Below, in pieces: positions 35,087 through 44,027 of a DNA stretch of 64,000 nucleotides; within the stretch, counting starts at the first letter, position 1, and the number at the start of each line of letters is the position of its first letter. The stretch lies in assembly GCF_030406325.1 (NCBI RefSeq), contig NZ_JAUEQY010000009.1, forward strand, positions 269,974-333,973, written 5' to 3'. The notes beneath the pieces are model-generated. The model made no database searches. It saw only the letters and a list, made by a program, of their open reading frames with translations, and was not told the origin of the DNA. Position numbers and translations under genes: made by a program. The stretch comes from Actinomadura sp. DC4. GTDB taxonomy: Bacteria > Actinomycetota > Actinomycetes > Streptosporangiales > Streptosporangiaceae.

Positions 35087-37915
35087 ATGAGCCCGTTGGG
35101 TGATCCCGGCCTCGCCGCGCGAGCCGGGTGCGGCCGGCGCTTCGAGTTCGGGCTCCTAGGTCCGCTCACGGTGACGTACGACGGGGCTCCCGTTCAGGTC
35201 AAGGCGGCCAGGCAGCGGGCGCTCCTCGCGTCGCTGCTGGTCGACGCCAACCAGATCGTGCCCGCCGACGAGCTGATCGCCCGCGTGTGGCGGACCGGCT
35301 CCACCGAGAACGCGCGGGCCAATCTGCACACCTACGTCATGCGGCTGCGCCGTGTGCTCGCGGGCGGCGGTGCGCCCGTCCCCATCATGACCAGGCCTGA
35401 GGGATACCTCATCGAGGTGCCGGACGACGCGCTGGACCTGTACCGGTTCGACGTGCTGGTGGACGAGGCGAAGACCGCCGAGCCGGCGCGGGCGTCCGCC
35501 CTGCTGGACGAGGCACTGACGCTCTGGTCCGGCGCACCGCTGTCCGACGTCTCGTCGGAGTTCCTGCACCGTGAGATCGTGCCCGGCCTGGCCGAGCGGC
35601 GGCCGCTGGCGCTGGAGGCGTACGTGGACGCGGAGCTGGCGCTCGGCCGCCACCACGACCTGCTCGTCAGGCTGCGGGACCTGACCGCCCGGCACCCGCT
35701 GCGGGAACGGTTCTGGACGCAGCGGATGATCGCTCTGTACCGCTGTGGACGGCAGGCCGAGGCGTTGGAGTGCTTCCGTACGGTCGGCGCGCTGCTGGCC
35801 GAGGAACTGGGCGTCGAGCCCGGCGCCGAGCTCCAGGAACTGCACCAGGCGATCCTGGCCGGGGATCCACGCCTCGCGACGCCGGCTCCGAGAGTCCGGT
35901 TCCGGCGTGACGACCTGCCGGGCGAGGTTCCCGGCTTCACCGGACGCTGGGCCGAGACGCGGCGCCTCGTCACCGCTATCGACGAGGCCGGACCCGACGC
36001 GGCCGTGGTCGTCCTGGCGATCGACGGGATGGCCGGGGTCGGCAAGACCGCGCTCGCCGTACGCCTGGCCCATCGGTTCGCCGGCCGCCACCCCGACGCA
36101 CGGCTCTTTCTCGACCTGCACGGCCACACCGCCGGTCGCGAGCCCGTCGACCCCGCCGAGGCGCTCGACGTCCTGCTGCGCGCCGTCGGCGTGCCCGGCG
36201 AGCGCATCCCGGAGCGCGCGGAGGAGCGGGCCGCGATGTGGCGGGACGAACTCGCCGGCCGGCGGGCGCTGATCGTCCTCGACAACGCCGCCGGTGCCGC
36301 GCAGGTACGGCCGCTCCTGCCCGGGGGCGGCGGCTGCCTGGTGCTGGTCACGAGCCGGCGTCGGCTCGCCGATCTGGACGCGTCGGAGACGCTGTCCCTC
36401 GACGTCCTGCCGCCCGGGGACGCCACGACGCTGTTCGCCGGGCTGGTCGGGGAGGCGCGGGCGGACGCGGAGACGGACGCGGTCGCCGACGTGGCCGAGG
36501 CGTGCGGGTACCTTCCGCCGGCCATCCGCGCCGCCGCCGGGCGGCTGCGCGGCCGCCCGGCGTGGACCATCGGCCACCTGGCCCGGCGGCTGCGCGAGCA
36601 TCGGCCGCGGCTCGACGCGTTGACGCCGTCGTACGAACACCTGACGCCGGACGGGCGGGACCTGTTCCGCCTGCTGGGCGTGCTTCCCGGCGCGGGCGTC
36701 GACGCCTGCCTCGCCGCCGCGGTGGCCGGGATCGGTCTCGACCGGGCCGACCGGCTGCTCGAAAATCTCGTCGACGTGCACCTGCTCGAGCAGCCCGCAC
36801 CCGGCCGCTACCGCCTGCACGACCTGGTCCGCGGCTTCGCCTGCGCGACGGCGCGCGCGACCCTGCCGGACGCGTCGCGGCGGGAGGCGGCCGGGCGGAT
36901 GCTCGACTACTACCTCCACGTCGCAGGCCTCGCCGACCGGCACTTCGGCGCCGGCCGTCCCACACCGGCGCGCCCGCCCGCTCACGTGCCGCCCATCGCG
37001 GACCAATCCGCGGCGCTGGCATGGTGCGACGAGGAGTACGCGAACCTCGTCGGGGCGGTCGCGTACGCGGCGGCGCACGGCTGGGACGAGCACGCCTGGC
37101 GACTGCCGCACTCGCTGTGGCGGTTCTTCTCCATCCGTCACCACGTCGAGGACTGGATCGCCACCCACCGGCTCGCGCTGGCCGCCGCGGACCGGCGGGG
37201 TGACCGTACCGCCCAGGCCAGGACGCTGAGCTCGCTCGCCGTCGCGTACCTGCGGGTCGGCCGCCACGACGACGCGGCCGGCCATCTCCGGCGCGCCCTG
37301 GCCCACTTCCGCGAGGCCGGCGACCGCTGGGGCGAGGCCGAGTGCCGGAGCCACCTCGGCCACGTCCTCGGGCGGCTGGGCCGCCACGACGAGGCCGCCG
37401 GCCTCATCCACCGGTCCCTCGCCTACTTCCGTGAGGCCGGTGACGGCTGGGGTGAGGCGGGGGCGCTCAACGAGCTCGGCGCGGTCCTCCGGGAGCTGGG
37501 CCGCCACGACGAGGCCGCCGGCCTCCATCGCCGGGCGGTCGTCCGCACCCGTGAGATCGGCGACCGCTGGGGCGAGGCCCGATCGCTCGGCGGCCTCGGC
37601 GCCGCCGTCGCCGGACTGGGCCGGTACGACGAGGCCGCCGGCCACCACCGCCACGCCCTCGCTCTCTTCCGCGCGATCGGCAACGCCTGGTACGAGGCCC
37701 GCAGCCTGGACGACCTCGCCGCCGCCTACCGCGGCCGCGGCGACCACGAACGCGCGGTGACCCTTCATCGGGAGGCCCTGGCCCTGATCCGTACCCTGGG
37801 CGACCGCGACGCCGAGAACGTCATCCTCGCCGGCCTGGCCGAGACCAGCCGCCGCGCGGCGCGGCACGTCCGCGGTGCCGCCGCGGATCCGTCCCACGGC
37901 GTGGTGCCCTGCTGA
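35087..37915 (+). CDS. AfsR/SARP-family regulator with NB-ARC and TPR domains (first)
   Basis: 942 residues. It has an OmpR-type DNA-binding plus BTAD region (residues about 15-270, FGLLGPLTVTYDGAPVQVKA at the start), an NTPase domain with P-loop GMAGVGKTA (K320) and Walker B region RRALIVLDNAA, and C-terminal TPRs. Four or five 40-residue repeats between residues about 725 and 890 are nearly identical. Large SARPs activate secondary metabolism operons, often by binding direct repeats near -35. It lies between the two RiPP-like subclusters. Start ATG 35087 is chosen because the SARP domain begins soon after. Confidence 0.9.
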   Translation: MSPLGDPGLAARAGCGRRFEFGLLGPLTVTYDGAPVQVKAARQRALLASLLVDANQIVPADELIARVWRTGSTENARANLHTYVMRLRRVLAGGGAPVPIMTRPEGYLIEVPDDALDLYRFDVLVDEAKTAEPARASALLDEALTLWSGAPLSDVSSEFLHREIVPGLAERRPLALEAYVDAELALGRHHDLLVRLRDLTARHPLRERFWTQRMIALYRCGRQAEALECFRTVGALLAEELGVEPGAELQELHQAILAGDPRLATPAPRVRFRRDDLPGEVPGFTGRWAETRRLVTAIDEAGPDAAVVVLAIDGMAGVGKTALAVRLAHRFAGRHPDARLFLDLHGHTAGREPVDPAEALDVLLRAVGVPGERIPERAEERAAMWRDELAGRRALIVLDNAAGAAQVRPLLPGGGGCLVLVTSRRRLADLDASETLSLDVLPPGDATTLFAGLVGEARADAETDAVADVAEACGYLPPAIRAAAGRLRGRPAWTIGHLARRLREHRPRLDALTPSYEHLTPDGRDLFRLLGVLPGAGVDACLAAAVAGIGLDRADRLLENLVDVHLLEQPAPGRYRLHDLVRGFACATARATLPDASRREAAGRMLDYYLHVAGLADRHFGAGRPTPARPPAHVPPIADQSAALAWCDEEYANLVGAVAYAAAHGWDEHAWRLPHSLWRFFSIRHHVEDWIATHRLALAAADRRGDRTAQARTLSSLAVAYLRVGRHDDAAGHLRRALAHFREAGDRWGEAECRSHLGHVLGRLGRHDEAAGLIHRSLAYFREAGDGWGEAGALNELGAVLRELGRHDEAAGLHRRAVVRTREIGDRWGEARSLGGLGAAVAGLGRYDEAAGHHRHALALFRAIGNAWYEARSLDDLAAAYRGRGDHERAVTLHREALALIRTLGDRDAENVILAGLAETSRRAARHVRGAAADPSHGVVPC
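37260..37740 (+). repeat. Intragenic 120-bp tandem repeats encoding TPR units
   Basis: Blocks recurring every 120 bases (for example the GGGCCGCCACGACGAGGCCG core near 37380 and 37500, and a variant near 37620) encode 40-residue TPR-like units within the first SARP. The near identity of the DNA suggests recent unit duplication. Confidence 0.8.
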
Positions 37916-37980
37916 GCTCGTCACCGCGACGCCGGGCTCGCGCGGGTAGCCGCGAAAATGACCCACCGGAGGAGCGGGAG

Positions 37981-40779
37981 ATGCGCGTCGAGTTCGGAGT
38001 ATTGGGGGAGATCTGCGCCCGGGTGGACGGCCAGGCGGTCGACTTGGGCCCGCAGCGGCAGCGATGCGTGCTCGGGGTGCTCCTCGCCGATGTCAACCGG
38101 CCCGTCTCCGCCGACCAGCTCGTCGACCGCGTCTGGGGAGCGGATGCGCCGCAGCGGGCCGCGGAGACGCTGCGCAGTTACCTGTCCCGGCTGCGCGTCG
38201 CGGTGCCGGCCGCCGGGGAGTGGGGCATCCGGCGCCGCTCCGGCGGCTATCTCCTCGAGATCGACGAGGCGGCGGTGGACCTGCACCGGTTCCGCCGTCT
38301 GGCGGACCGGGCGCGCGCCGGCGAGGACGCCACCGCCGCGGTGGCGCTGTACGAGCAGGCGCTGGGACTGTGGCGGGGCGACGCGTTCGCCGACCTGGGC
38401 ATCCCCTGGCTGACCGGCCTGCGCCACATGCTCCAGGCCGAGCGTTTCGCGGTGCAGCTGGACTGCCACGACGTCCGGCTACGGCGTGGTGAGGCGGCGA
38501 CGCTGCTCGCCGGCCTCACGGCGCTGGCCGCCGTACAGCCTCTGGACGAACGGCTGGCCGGGCAGCTCGTGCTCGCCCTCTATCGCAGCGGCCGCCAGGC
38601 CGACGCCCTGGAGCACTACGAGCGGATGCGGCGGCGGCTGGCCGACGATCTGGGCGCCGATCCGGGCCCGGCCCTCCAGCGGCTCCACCGCCAGATCCTC
38701 ACCGGCGACCCCGCGCTCACCGAGACCGCCGCGCCATCCGTCCACGTGACCACGGCGCCGCCGGTCCTGCGGCAGCTTCCGGCGCCGCCGCCCTTCTTCA
38801 CCGGCCGGTCCCGGGAGCTGGCCGCCCTCGACCGGGCGCTGGACACACGAGGCGAGGCGGGGAGGACGGTGGTGATCTCCGCGATCGGCGGTGGCGGCGG
38901 CATGGGCAAGACCTGGCTCGCCCTGCACTGGGCCCACCGGAACATCGCAGAGTTCCCGGACGGGCAACTGCACGTCAACCTGCGCGGCTTCGACCCATCG
39001 GGCTCGCCGATGCCGCCGGAGGTGGCCGTACGCACCTTCCTCGACGCCCTCGCCGTGGCCCCGTCGGGCATTCCCGCGGAGCTGGACGCGCAGGCCGCGC
39101 TGTACCGCGGTCTGGTGGCCGACCGGCGGATGCTCATCGTGCTGGACAACGCCCGCGACACCGCGCAGATCGCTCCCCTGCTGCCGGGCGGATCCTCGTG
39201 CACCGTTCTGGTCACCAGCCGCCACCAGCTCACCGGTCTGGTGACCGGCCACGGCGCGCATCCGATCACCCTGGACGTCCTGGAGCCCGCCGAGGCGCAG
39301 CAGGTGCTCACCCGCCACCTGGGCACCGGCAGGGTCGGGGCCGAGCCCGAGGCGGTGGCCGAGCTGCTGGATCACGCCGCCGGGCTGCCGCTCGCGCTCG
39401 GCATCATCGCGGCCCGCGCGGCCATGCGCCCCGGCCTCCCCCTCAGCGTCCTCACCAAGGAACTGGGCCGGGACTACGCCCGGCTGGACTCCCTGGACGC
39501 CGGGGAGGCCACCGCCAACCTCAGGGCGGTGTTCTCCTGGTCCTATCGCACGCTGACCTCACAGGCGGCCCGGCTGTTCCGGCTTCTGGGGATCCACCCC
39601 GGTCCCGACATCGCCGAGCCCAGTGCGGCCAGCCTGGCCGGTCTCACCCTCACCCAGGTGCGCCCGCTGCTGGCCGAGCTGGCCCGCGCGCATCTCATCA
39701 CCGAGCACAGCGCCGGGCGGTACGCCTTCCACGACCTGCTGCGCGCCTACGCCACCGAACAGGCCCACAGCCTCGACACCCCGGACGAGCGGCGTACGGC
39801 ACTGCACCGTGTGCTGGACCACTACGTGCACACCGCGCACACCGCCGCACTGCTGCTCTACCCACACCGCCATCCGATCACCCCGTCCACGCCCCGCGAG
39901 GGGGTCACCCCCACCGGACTGGCCGACCACCAGCAGGCGATGGCCTGGTTCACCGACCAGCACGCGGTGCTGGTCGCGGCCGTCCACGAGGCCGCCGACC
40001 TCGGGTTCGCCACCCACGCCTGGCAGCTGGCCTGGGCGCTGGTGACCTACTTCGACCAGCAGGGGCACTGGCGCGACCTCCTCTCCACGCAGAGTGCCGC
40101 CCTCGACGTGACCCGGCGGGAGGGGGACCGGCTCGGGCAGGCCCACGCCCACTCCGGCCTGGTGCGGGCCTGCACGCGGCTCGGCCGCCATGACGACGCC
40201 CGCGCGAGCCTCGACCGCGCGCTCGCCCTGTTCACCGAGCTCGGGGACCGGATCGGCCAGGCCAACACCCACCGCGGCCTCGGCTGGCTGCTCGAAGCGC
40301 ACGACCGCCACGGCGAGGCCCTCGGCCACGCCCGGCAGGCCCACGACCTGTACCGGGAGGCCGGTCACCGAGCCGGGCTCGCCCACGCCCTCAACGCGAT
40401 CGGGTGGTACCACAGCCTCCTCGGCGACCACCGCCAGGCCCTCGTCCACTGCGAGCGGGCCCTCGAACTGCACCAGGAACTCGATCACCGGCAGGGGCAG
40501 GCCGCCACCTGGGACACCATGGGCCACGCCCACCACCATCTCGGCGACCACGCGAAGGCCGCGGACTGTTACCAGCACGCCCTGAGACTGTTCCGCGAGG
40601 TCGCCGACCGCTACAACGAGGCCGACACGCTCATCCGCCTGGGCGACACCCACCACGCCGTCGGCGACCGCCGCGCGGCCGGCGACGCCTGGGAGCGCGC
40701 CCTGGAGGTCCTGGACGAGCTCGGCCACGCCGGCGCCGACCAGGTCCGGGGCAGGCTCAAGCGGCTGCGGAGGACCTGA
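37981..40779 (+). CDS. AfsR/SARP-family regulator with NB-ARC and TPR domains (second)
   Basis: 932 residues from ATG 37981, with GGAGGAG upstream. It has the same architecture as the previous gene: DNA-binding domain (MRVEFGVLGEICARVDGQAV), BTAD, NB-ARC with P-loop GGGGGMGKTW (K310), and C-terminal TPRs (AHSGLVRACTRLGRHDDARA and following). It is similar but not close to the first SARP. It ends about 100 bases before precursor B, so it is well placed to activate subcluster B, with the first SARP perhaps acting on A; this pairing is inferred. Confidence 0.92.
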   Translation: MRVEFGVLGEICARVDGQAVDLGPQRQRCVLGVLLADVNRPVSADQLVDRVWGADAPQRAAETLRSYLSRLRVAVPAAGEWGIRRRSGGYLLEIDEAAVDLHRFRRLADRARAGEDATAAVALYEQALGLWRGDAFADLGIPWLTGLRHMLQAERFAVQLDCHDVRLRRGEAATLLAGLTALAAVQPLDERLAGQLVLALYRSGRQADALEHYERMRRRLADDLGADPGPALQRLHRQILTGDPALTETAAPSVHVTTAPPVLRQLPAPPPFFTGRSRELAALDRALDTRGEAGRTVVISAIGGGGGMGKTWLALHWAHRNIAEFPDGQLHVNLRGFDPSGSPMPPEVAVRTFLDALAVAPSGIPAELDAQAALYRGLVADRRMLIVLDNARDTAQIAPLLPGGSSCTVLVTSRHQLTGLVTGHGAHPITLDVLEPAEAQQVLTRHLGTGRVGAEPEAVAELLDHAAGLPLALGIIAARAAMRPGLPLSVLTKELGRDYARLDSLDAGEATANLRAVFSWSYRTLTSQAARLFRLLGIHPGPDIAEPSAASLAGLTLTQVRPLLAELARAHLITEHSAGRYAFHDLLRAYATEQAHSLDTPDERRTALHRVLDHYVHTAHTAALLLYPHRHPITPSTPREGVTPTGLADHQQAMAWFTDQHAVLVAAVHEAADLGFATHAWQLAWALVTYFDQQGHWRDLLSTQSAALDVTRREGDRLGQAHAHSGLVRACTRLGRHDDARASLDRALALFTELGDRIGQANTHRGLGWLLEAHDRHGEALGHARQAHDLYREAGHRAGLAHALNAIGWYHSLLGDHRQALVHCERALELHQELDHRQGQAATWDTMGHAHHHLGDHAKAADCYQHALRLFREVADRYNEADTLIRLGDTHHAVGDRRAAGDAWERALEVLDELGHAGADQVRGRLKRLRRT

Positions 40780-40881
40780 GCGGCAGCGGCCCGGCCAGCG
40801 GATTCCACGAATCCGCAGCGTTTCTGCAACGCCGCCGAAGCAGCCTGGTCCCTGCCATCCGTTCCAGGGAGGGAGGGTGAA

Positions 40882-40989
40882 ATGGACGAGCTGCGCAATG
40901 GCGTCGAGCTGCCGGAAAGCGAGGAGGCACTCCTCGCCGACTTCGGTGTGCTGGTCGCGGCCGAGTACGACTACTCGCTCGGCGGCTGA
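40882..40989 (+). CDS. Candidate RiPP precursor peptide B (35 residues)
   Basis: ATG 40882 follows GGGAGGGTGA, a very strong ribosome site. The peptide has nine acidic and one basic residue. A leader-like first half (LPESEEALLADFGVLV, amphipathic) is followed by AAEYDYSLGG at the C-terminus. Two Tyr flank an Asp, candidate sites for the halogenase at 41154 and the HExxH hydroxylase at 45308. The terminal Gly-Gly recalls substrates of E1-like enzymes, one of which is encoded at 46523. A stable hairpin follows the stop. It shares the EYD motif with precursor A. No known precursor family is recognised; translation is well supported, modifications are inferred. Confidence 0.75.
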   Translation: MDELRNGVELPESEEALLADFGVLVAAEYDYSLGG

Positions 40990-41034
40990 TCGGACCCTTA
41001 CTGCCGTGGGCGGAGCTCATCGGCCCGCCTCCGT

Positions 41035-41069
41035 CGCCGGAGGCGACCTGTTCCGGGTCGCCTCCGGCG
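41035..41069 (+). terminator. Attenuator-like hairpin after precursor B
   Basis: A 14-bp perfect stem (CGCCGGAGGCGACC and its complement) around a seven-base loop, 46 bases after the precursor stop and 85 bases before the halogenase start. It mirrors the hairpin after precursor A. Confidence 0.75.
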
Positions 41070-41153
41070 GCCCGCCCGGTCGTTTCGCCGCGCCGGCGCG
41101 TTCATGAAGGCCCGTTGTCCCGAGCGATGCCCTGACAAGGTGGTTCCGATCTC

Positions 41154-42707
41154 GTGAGTGAGTCGCGCGAAGACTGCGATGTGCTGGTGGTCGGTGGCGG
41201 TCCGGCCGGAAGCTGTGCCGCGGGCCTGCTCGCCAGCCGCGGTGTCTCGGTCACGCTCATCGAGGGAGCGAGGTTTCCGCGGAGCCACATCGGCGAGTCG
41301 CTCCTCGCCATGTCGATGCCCTATCTGCGCAGCTGGGGCGTGGGCGACATCGTCGACGGCGCCGGCTTCGTTCTCAAGTCCGGTGCCATCTTCCGGTGGG
41401 GCGGGCAGAAGAACGAGATGCGGCTGGGCATGCCGCATCCCGGTTATGCCTATCAGGTGTCGCGGGACGAATTCGACGACCTGCTGCTGCGGCGCGCGGA
41501 AGCGGCCGGCGTGCGGGTGGAACGGGAGACCTGGGCCCGCGAGCTGTCCTGTGACGGTGCGGGCGACGTCGACGGGGTCCTCACCCAAGAAGGCACTCTC
41601 AAGAGACGGCTGCGGGCGAAGTACGTCATCGACGCCAGCGGGCTGTTCCAGTTCGTACCCCGTTCGCTCGGGCTTCCGTCGGCGGACGACGGTCATCAGC
41701 GTGTCGCCGTGGGCGCCTACTACGAGGGCGCCGGAAGAACAGCGGGCGACCGCCGCAACGACATCATCACCGAGGCCGCCGACGACAGCTGGCTGTGGTT
41801 CATCCCGCTGAGCGATGAGATCACCAGCGTCGGCATGGTCACCGACGCCGACCTGGTCGAGCACCGTCATCCGCAGAAGTCGATCGACCAGGCGATCGGG
41901 GAGACCCACCTGATCAGGGGACTTCTGGAGACGTCGCGGCCGGCCCGCCGGGGCCGCCTGCTGCGGTACACGAACCACGTCGTCACCGCCCCGATGTGGG
42001 ACCGGGGCTATGTGCTGGTCGGTGACAGCGCCATGTTCGTCGATCCCCTGTTCTCGACCGGGGTGCACGGCGCCCTGCTGTCCGCCTCCCATGCGGCCGC
42101 CGCGCTGGTGTCGGTCCTCGCGGGTGACGTCCCGGACGAGCAGGCGGCCCATTGGTATGACCGGGAGATGCGCCGGCACTACGAGCGCGTCAACGAGACG
42201 GTGCGGGTTCTGTACGGAGTGCACCCGGGCAAGGGGCGGTTCTGGGCCCGGCGCGATCTCACCGGCCTCGACGACGAGGGCGCGGAGGCGATCTGCCGGC
42301 GGCTCGGGGCGGTGGGCGCCAAGTTCTTCCTGGACGCCCACCGCGACGAGGGGCTGCGGATGCCGGAGACACTGACCGGCCGGCTCTCGGAGTTCCATGT
42401 CGACATCGGCATCGCCCGGTGCCGGGAGTCCGCCGTTCCGAGTCTGGCCGACGAGGTGAGCCGGACCGGGGAACTGGCCTACAAGGACGGCACCGTGGCA
42501 CCGGGCGTCGTCCTGTCCCACGCGCGGAACCGCACCGTCCGGCCCGCCTACCAGGACGGAAGCCTGATCGCCGGAGTCTGCCGGGCGGTGGATGGCAGAA
42601 CGACCGTCGGCCAGATCGCGCGACGGCTGAGTACGCGGCCGGCGGACCACGCCGTGTGCGCCTCGGCGATCGGGACGCTTCAGCGAGCCGGACTGATCAG
42701 GGCGTGA
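41154..42707 (+). CDS. Flavin-dependent halogenase with PqqD-like C-terminal extension
   Basis: 517 residues from GTG 41154. The FAD loop is VVGGGPAGSCAAG (G14-G19), then GESLL (47-51), and Lys75 in GFVLKSGAIFRWG is placed like the lysine of PltA/CmlS-type halogenases. The halogenase hallmark WxWxIP is present as W213-L-W-F-I-P218. The last 80 residues (from about 435) are not part of the usual halogenase core and look like a PqqD-type winged helix (DGRTTVGQIARRL, then LQRAGLI), a possible leader-peptide binding element. The likely target is Tyr29 or Tyr31 of precursor B. FADH2 would come from the reductase at 47667. Confidence 0.88.
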   Translation: MSESREDCDVLVVGGGPAGSCAAGLLASRGVSVTLIEGARFPRSHIGESLLAMSMPYLRSWGVGDIVDGAGFVLKSGAIFRWGGQKNEMRLGMPHPGYAYQVSRDEFDDLLLRRAEAAGVRVERETWARELSCDGAGDVDGVLTQEGTLKRRLRAKYVIDASGLFQFVPRSLGLPSADDGHQRVAVGAYYEGAGRTAGDRRNDIITEAADDSWLWFIPLSDEITSVGMVTDADLVEHRHPQKSIDQAIGETHLIRGLLETSRPARRGRLLRYTNHVVTAPMWDRGYVLVGDSAMFVDPLFSTGVHGALLSASHAAAALVSVLAGDVPDEQAAHWYDREMRRHYERVNETVRVLYGVHPGKGRFWARRDLTGLDDEGAEAICRRLGAVGAKFFLDAHRDEGLRMPETLTGRLSEFHVDIGIARCRESAVPSLADEVSRTGELAYKDGTVAPGVVLSHARNRTVRPAYQDGSLIAGVCRAVDGRTTVGQIARRLSTRPADHAVCASAIGTLQRAGLIRA

Positions 42708-42763
42708 CCCAGAGCCTCCGGCGAACCGGCCGAAACCGACCCAGTGAACGAGCGAGGCGGGAC

Positions 42764-44023
42764 TTGAGCGAGAGGCTGTCGCTGCACCTGACACTCACCC
42801 GGCCGTTCGTCGACCTGTCGGAGACGGCCGCTGCGTCCGTGCAGACATCGGGCATCGAAGCCGCGTTCAGGCACGTCCTTGAGGACCCGGGCTACTCGTT
42901 GCCGATCCAGTACCACCCTGCCGCCGGCCTCCGGGACCGGATACTGCGGGAGCTGGGAGCACGGGAGTTCTCCTGCGCGCAGCCGTCCGAAGTCGCGCCG
43001 GAGCTGCGTACCGCCCGATGGTCGCGCCTGGTGGAATGGACGGACGGCTTCGAGGACCTGCCGGAGACGCGCCAGAAGTCCGTCATCTCGCTCTGCCAGA
43101 CACTCGGCCTGTACACCGCCGTGACCGCTCTCGCGGCGCGGGCCCTGAACAGCGCGGCCCGTGCCGCGGATCCGCTCGCCACCGACTTCGGCGCCTGGAT
43201 GCTGACCAGGGTCCTGCGGGCGAGGTCACTCGTCCTGCGGTCCCGGACGGCGCACCAGGCGGACATCGCCAATCTGGCGGACATCGCGCTCGCCGACCAC
43301 CTTCAGCTGGAACAACGGATCTCGGCGGGCCTCAGCCTGGTGGTGCAGCACTCGAAAGGCGAATACCAGGATCCCGCGCTCGCGGCCAGGTGGCGGGCCC
43401 ATACCGAACGGCTGTTCTCCGGGTTCCGGCCCGAGGAGCACTGGACGAGTCTCGGTCTGGCCAGCTCGTACTGGCGGGGGATCTGTTTCGTGCCCTTCCA
43501 GCGGGGACTGCGGGAGCAGGTCACCGAGGAGCTGGAGCGGGCCGAGCGGTACGCCGTCGCGATGCCTTCGGGCTCCGTCGGCGAGGACACGATGAGGCGG
43601 CAGTACCTGCACCCGCTGCTGGAGACGCGGATCCGGGAGGCGAACTGGCTGGGGGACCTGGACCTGTCCGTGGCCCGCGCCGAGCGCCTGATCGAGCTCG
43701 ATCCGCTCGAACCCAAGGTCTACATCACGGCCGGTGACGTTCACCTGCGCGCCGGCGACCGTGGACGCGCGGTCGAACGCTACCGGCAGGCCGCGGTGCT
43801 CGGCCCGCCCTACACGGTGCTGTCCCGGTACAAGCTCGGCTGCGCGCTGGAGGCGGCGGGAGACCTCGACGGTGCGCTGAGTGAGTTCGTCGCGGCTCTG
43901 CGCGCGGAACCGGGCGCCGTCACCTGCGCGCGGGCGGCCCAGCGGCTGGCCCGGCTGCGCGACGACGCCTCCAGCGCGTCCTGGGCCGGACGGCTGGCGT
44001 CCACCGGCGGAAGCGGACGGTGA
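42764..44023 (+). CDS. TPR-type protein B1 of unknown function
   Basis: 419 residues from TTG 42764, with GAGGCGG just upstream; no ATG or GTG is in frame nearby. Its layout follows A1/A2: an N-terminal region ending in a conserved ELRTARWSRLVEWTDGFEDL block (compare ELRTPEWETLVRAIDGFEDL in A1), a helical middle, and C-terminal TPR hairpins (DRGRAVERYRQAAVLGPP, GDLDGALSEFVAALRAEPGA). No catalytic residue pattern is seen. It is 4 bases from the next gene. The family is unknown to me; a scaffold or precursor-binding role is inferred. Confidence 0.7.
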   Translation: MSERLSLHLTLTRPFVDLSETAAASVQTSGIEAAFRHVLEDPGYSLPIQYHPAAGLRDRILRELGAREFSCAQPSEVAPELRTARWSRLVEWTDGFEDLPETRQKSVISLCQTLGLYTAVTALAARALNSAARAADPLATDFGAWMLTRVLRARSLVLRSRTAHQADIANLADIALADHLQLEQRISAGLSLVVQHSKGEYQDPALAARWRAHTERLFSGFRPEEHWTSLGLASSYWRGICFVPFQRGLREQVTEELERAERYAVAMPSGSVGEDTMRRQYLHPLLETRIREANWLGDLDLSVARAERLIELDPLEPKVYITAGDVHLRAGDRGRAVERYRQAAVLGPPYTVLSRYKLGCALEAAGDLDGALSEFVAALRAEPGAVTCARAAQRLARLRDDASSASWAGRLASTGGSGR

Positions 44024-44027
44024 TGGC

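Noticed and set aside
37260..37740. CRISPR-like periodic repeat
   Set aside because: The 120-bp period is in frame and encodes TPR units.
35156..37966. Long minus-strand open frame (936 codons) opposite the first SARP
   Set aside because: The SARP domains are unmistakable on the plus strand; the antisense frame is a GC-bias artefact.
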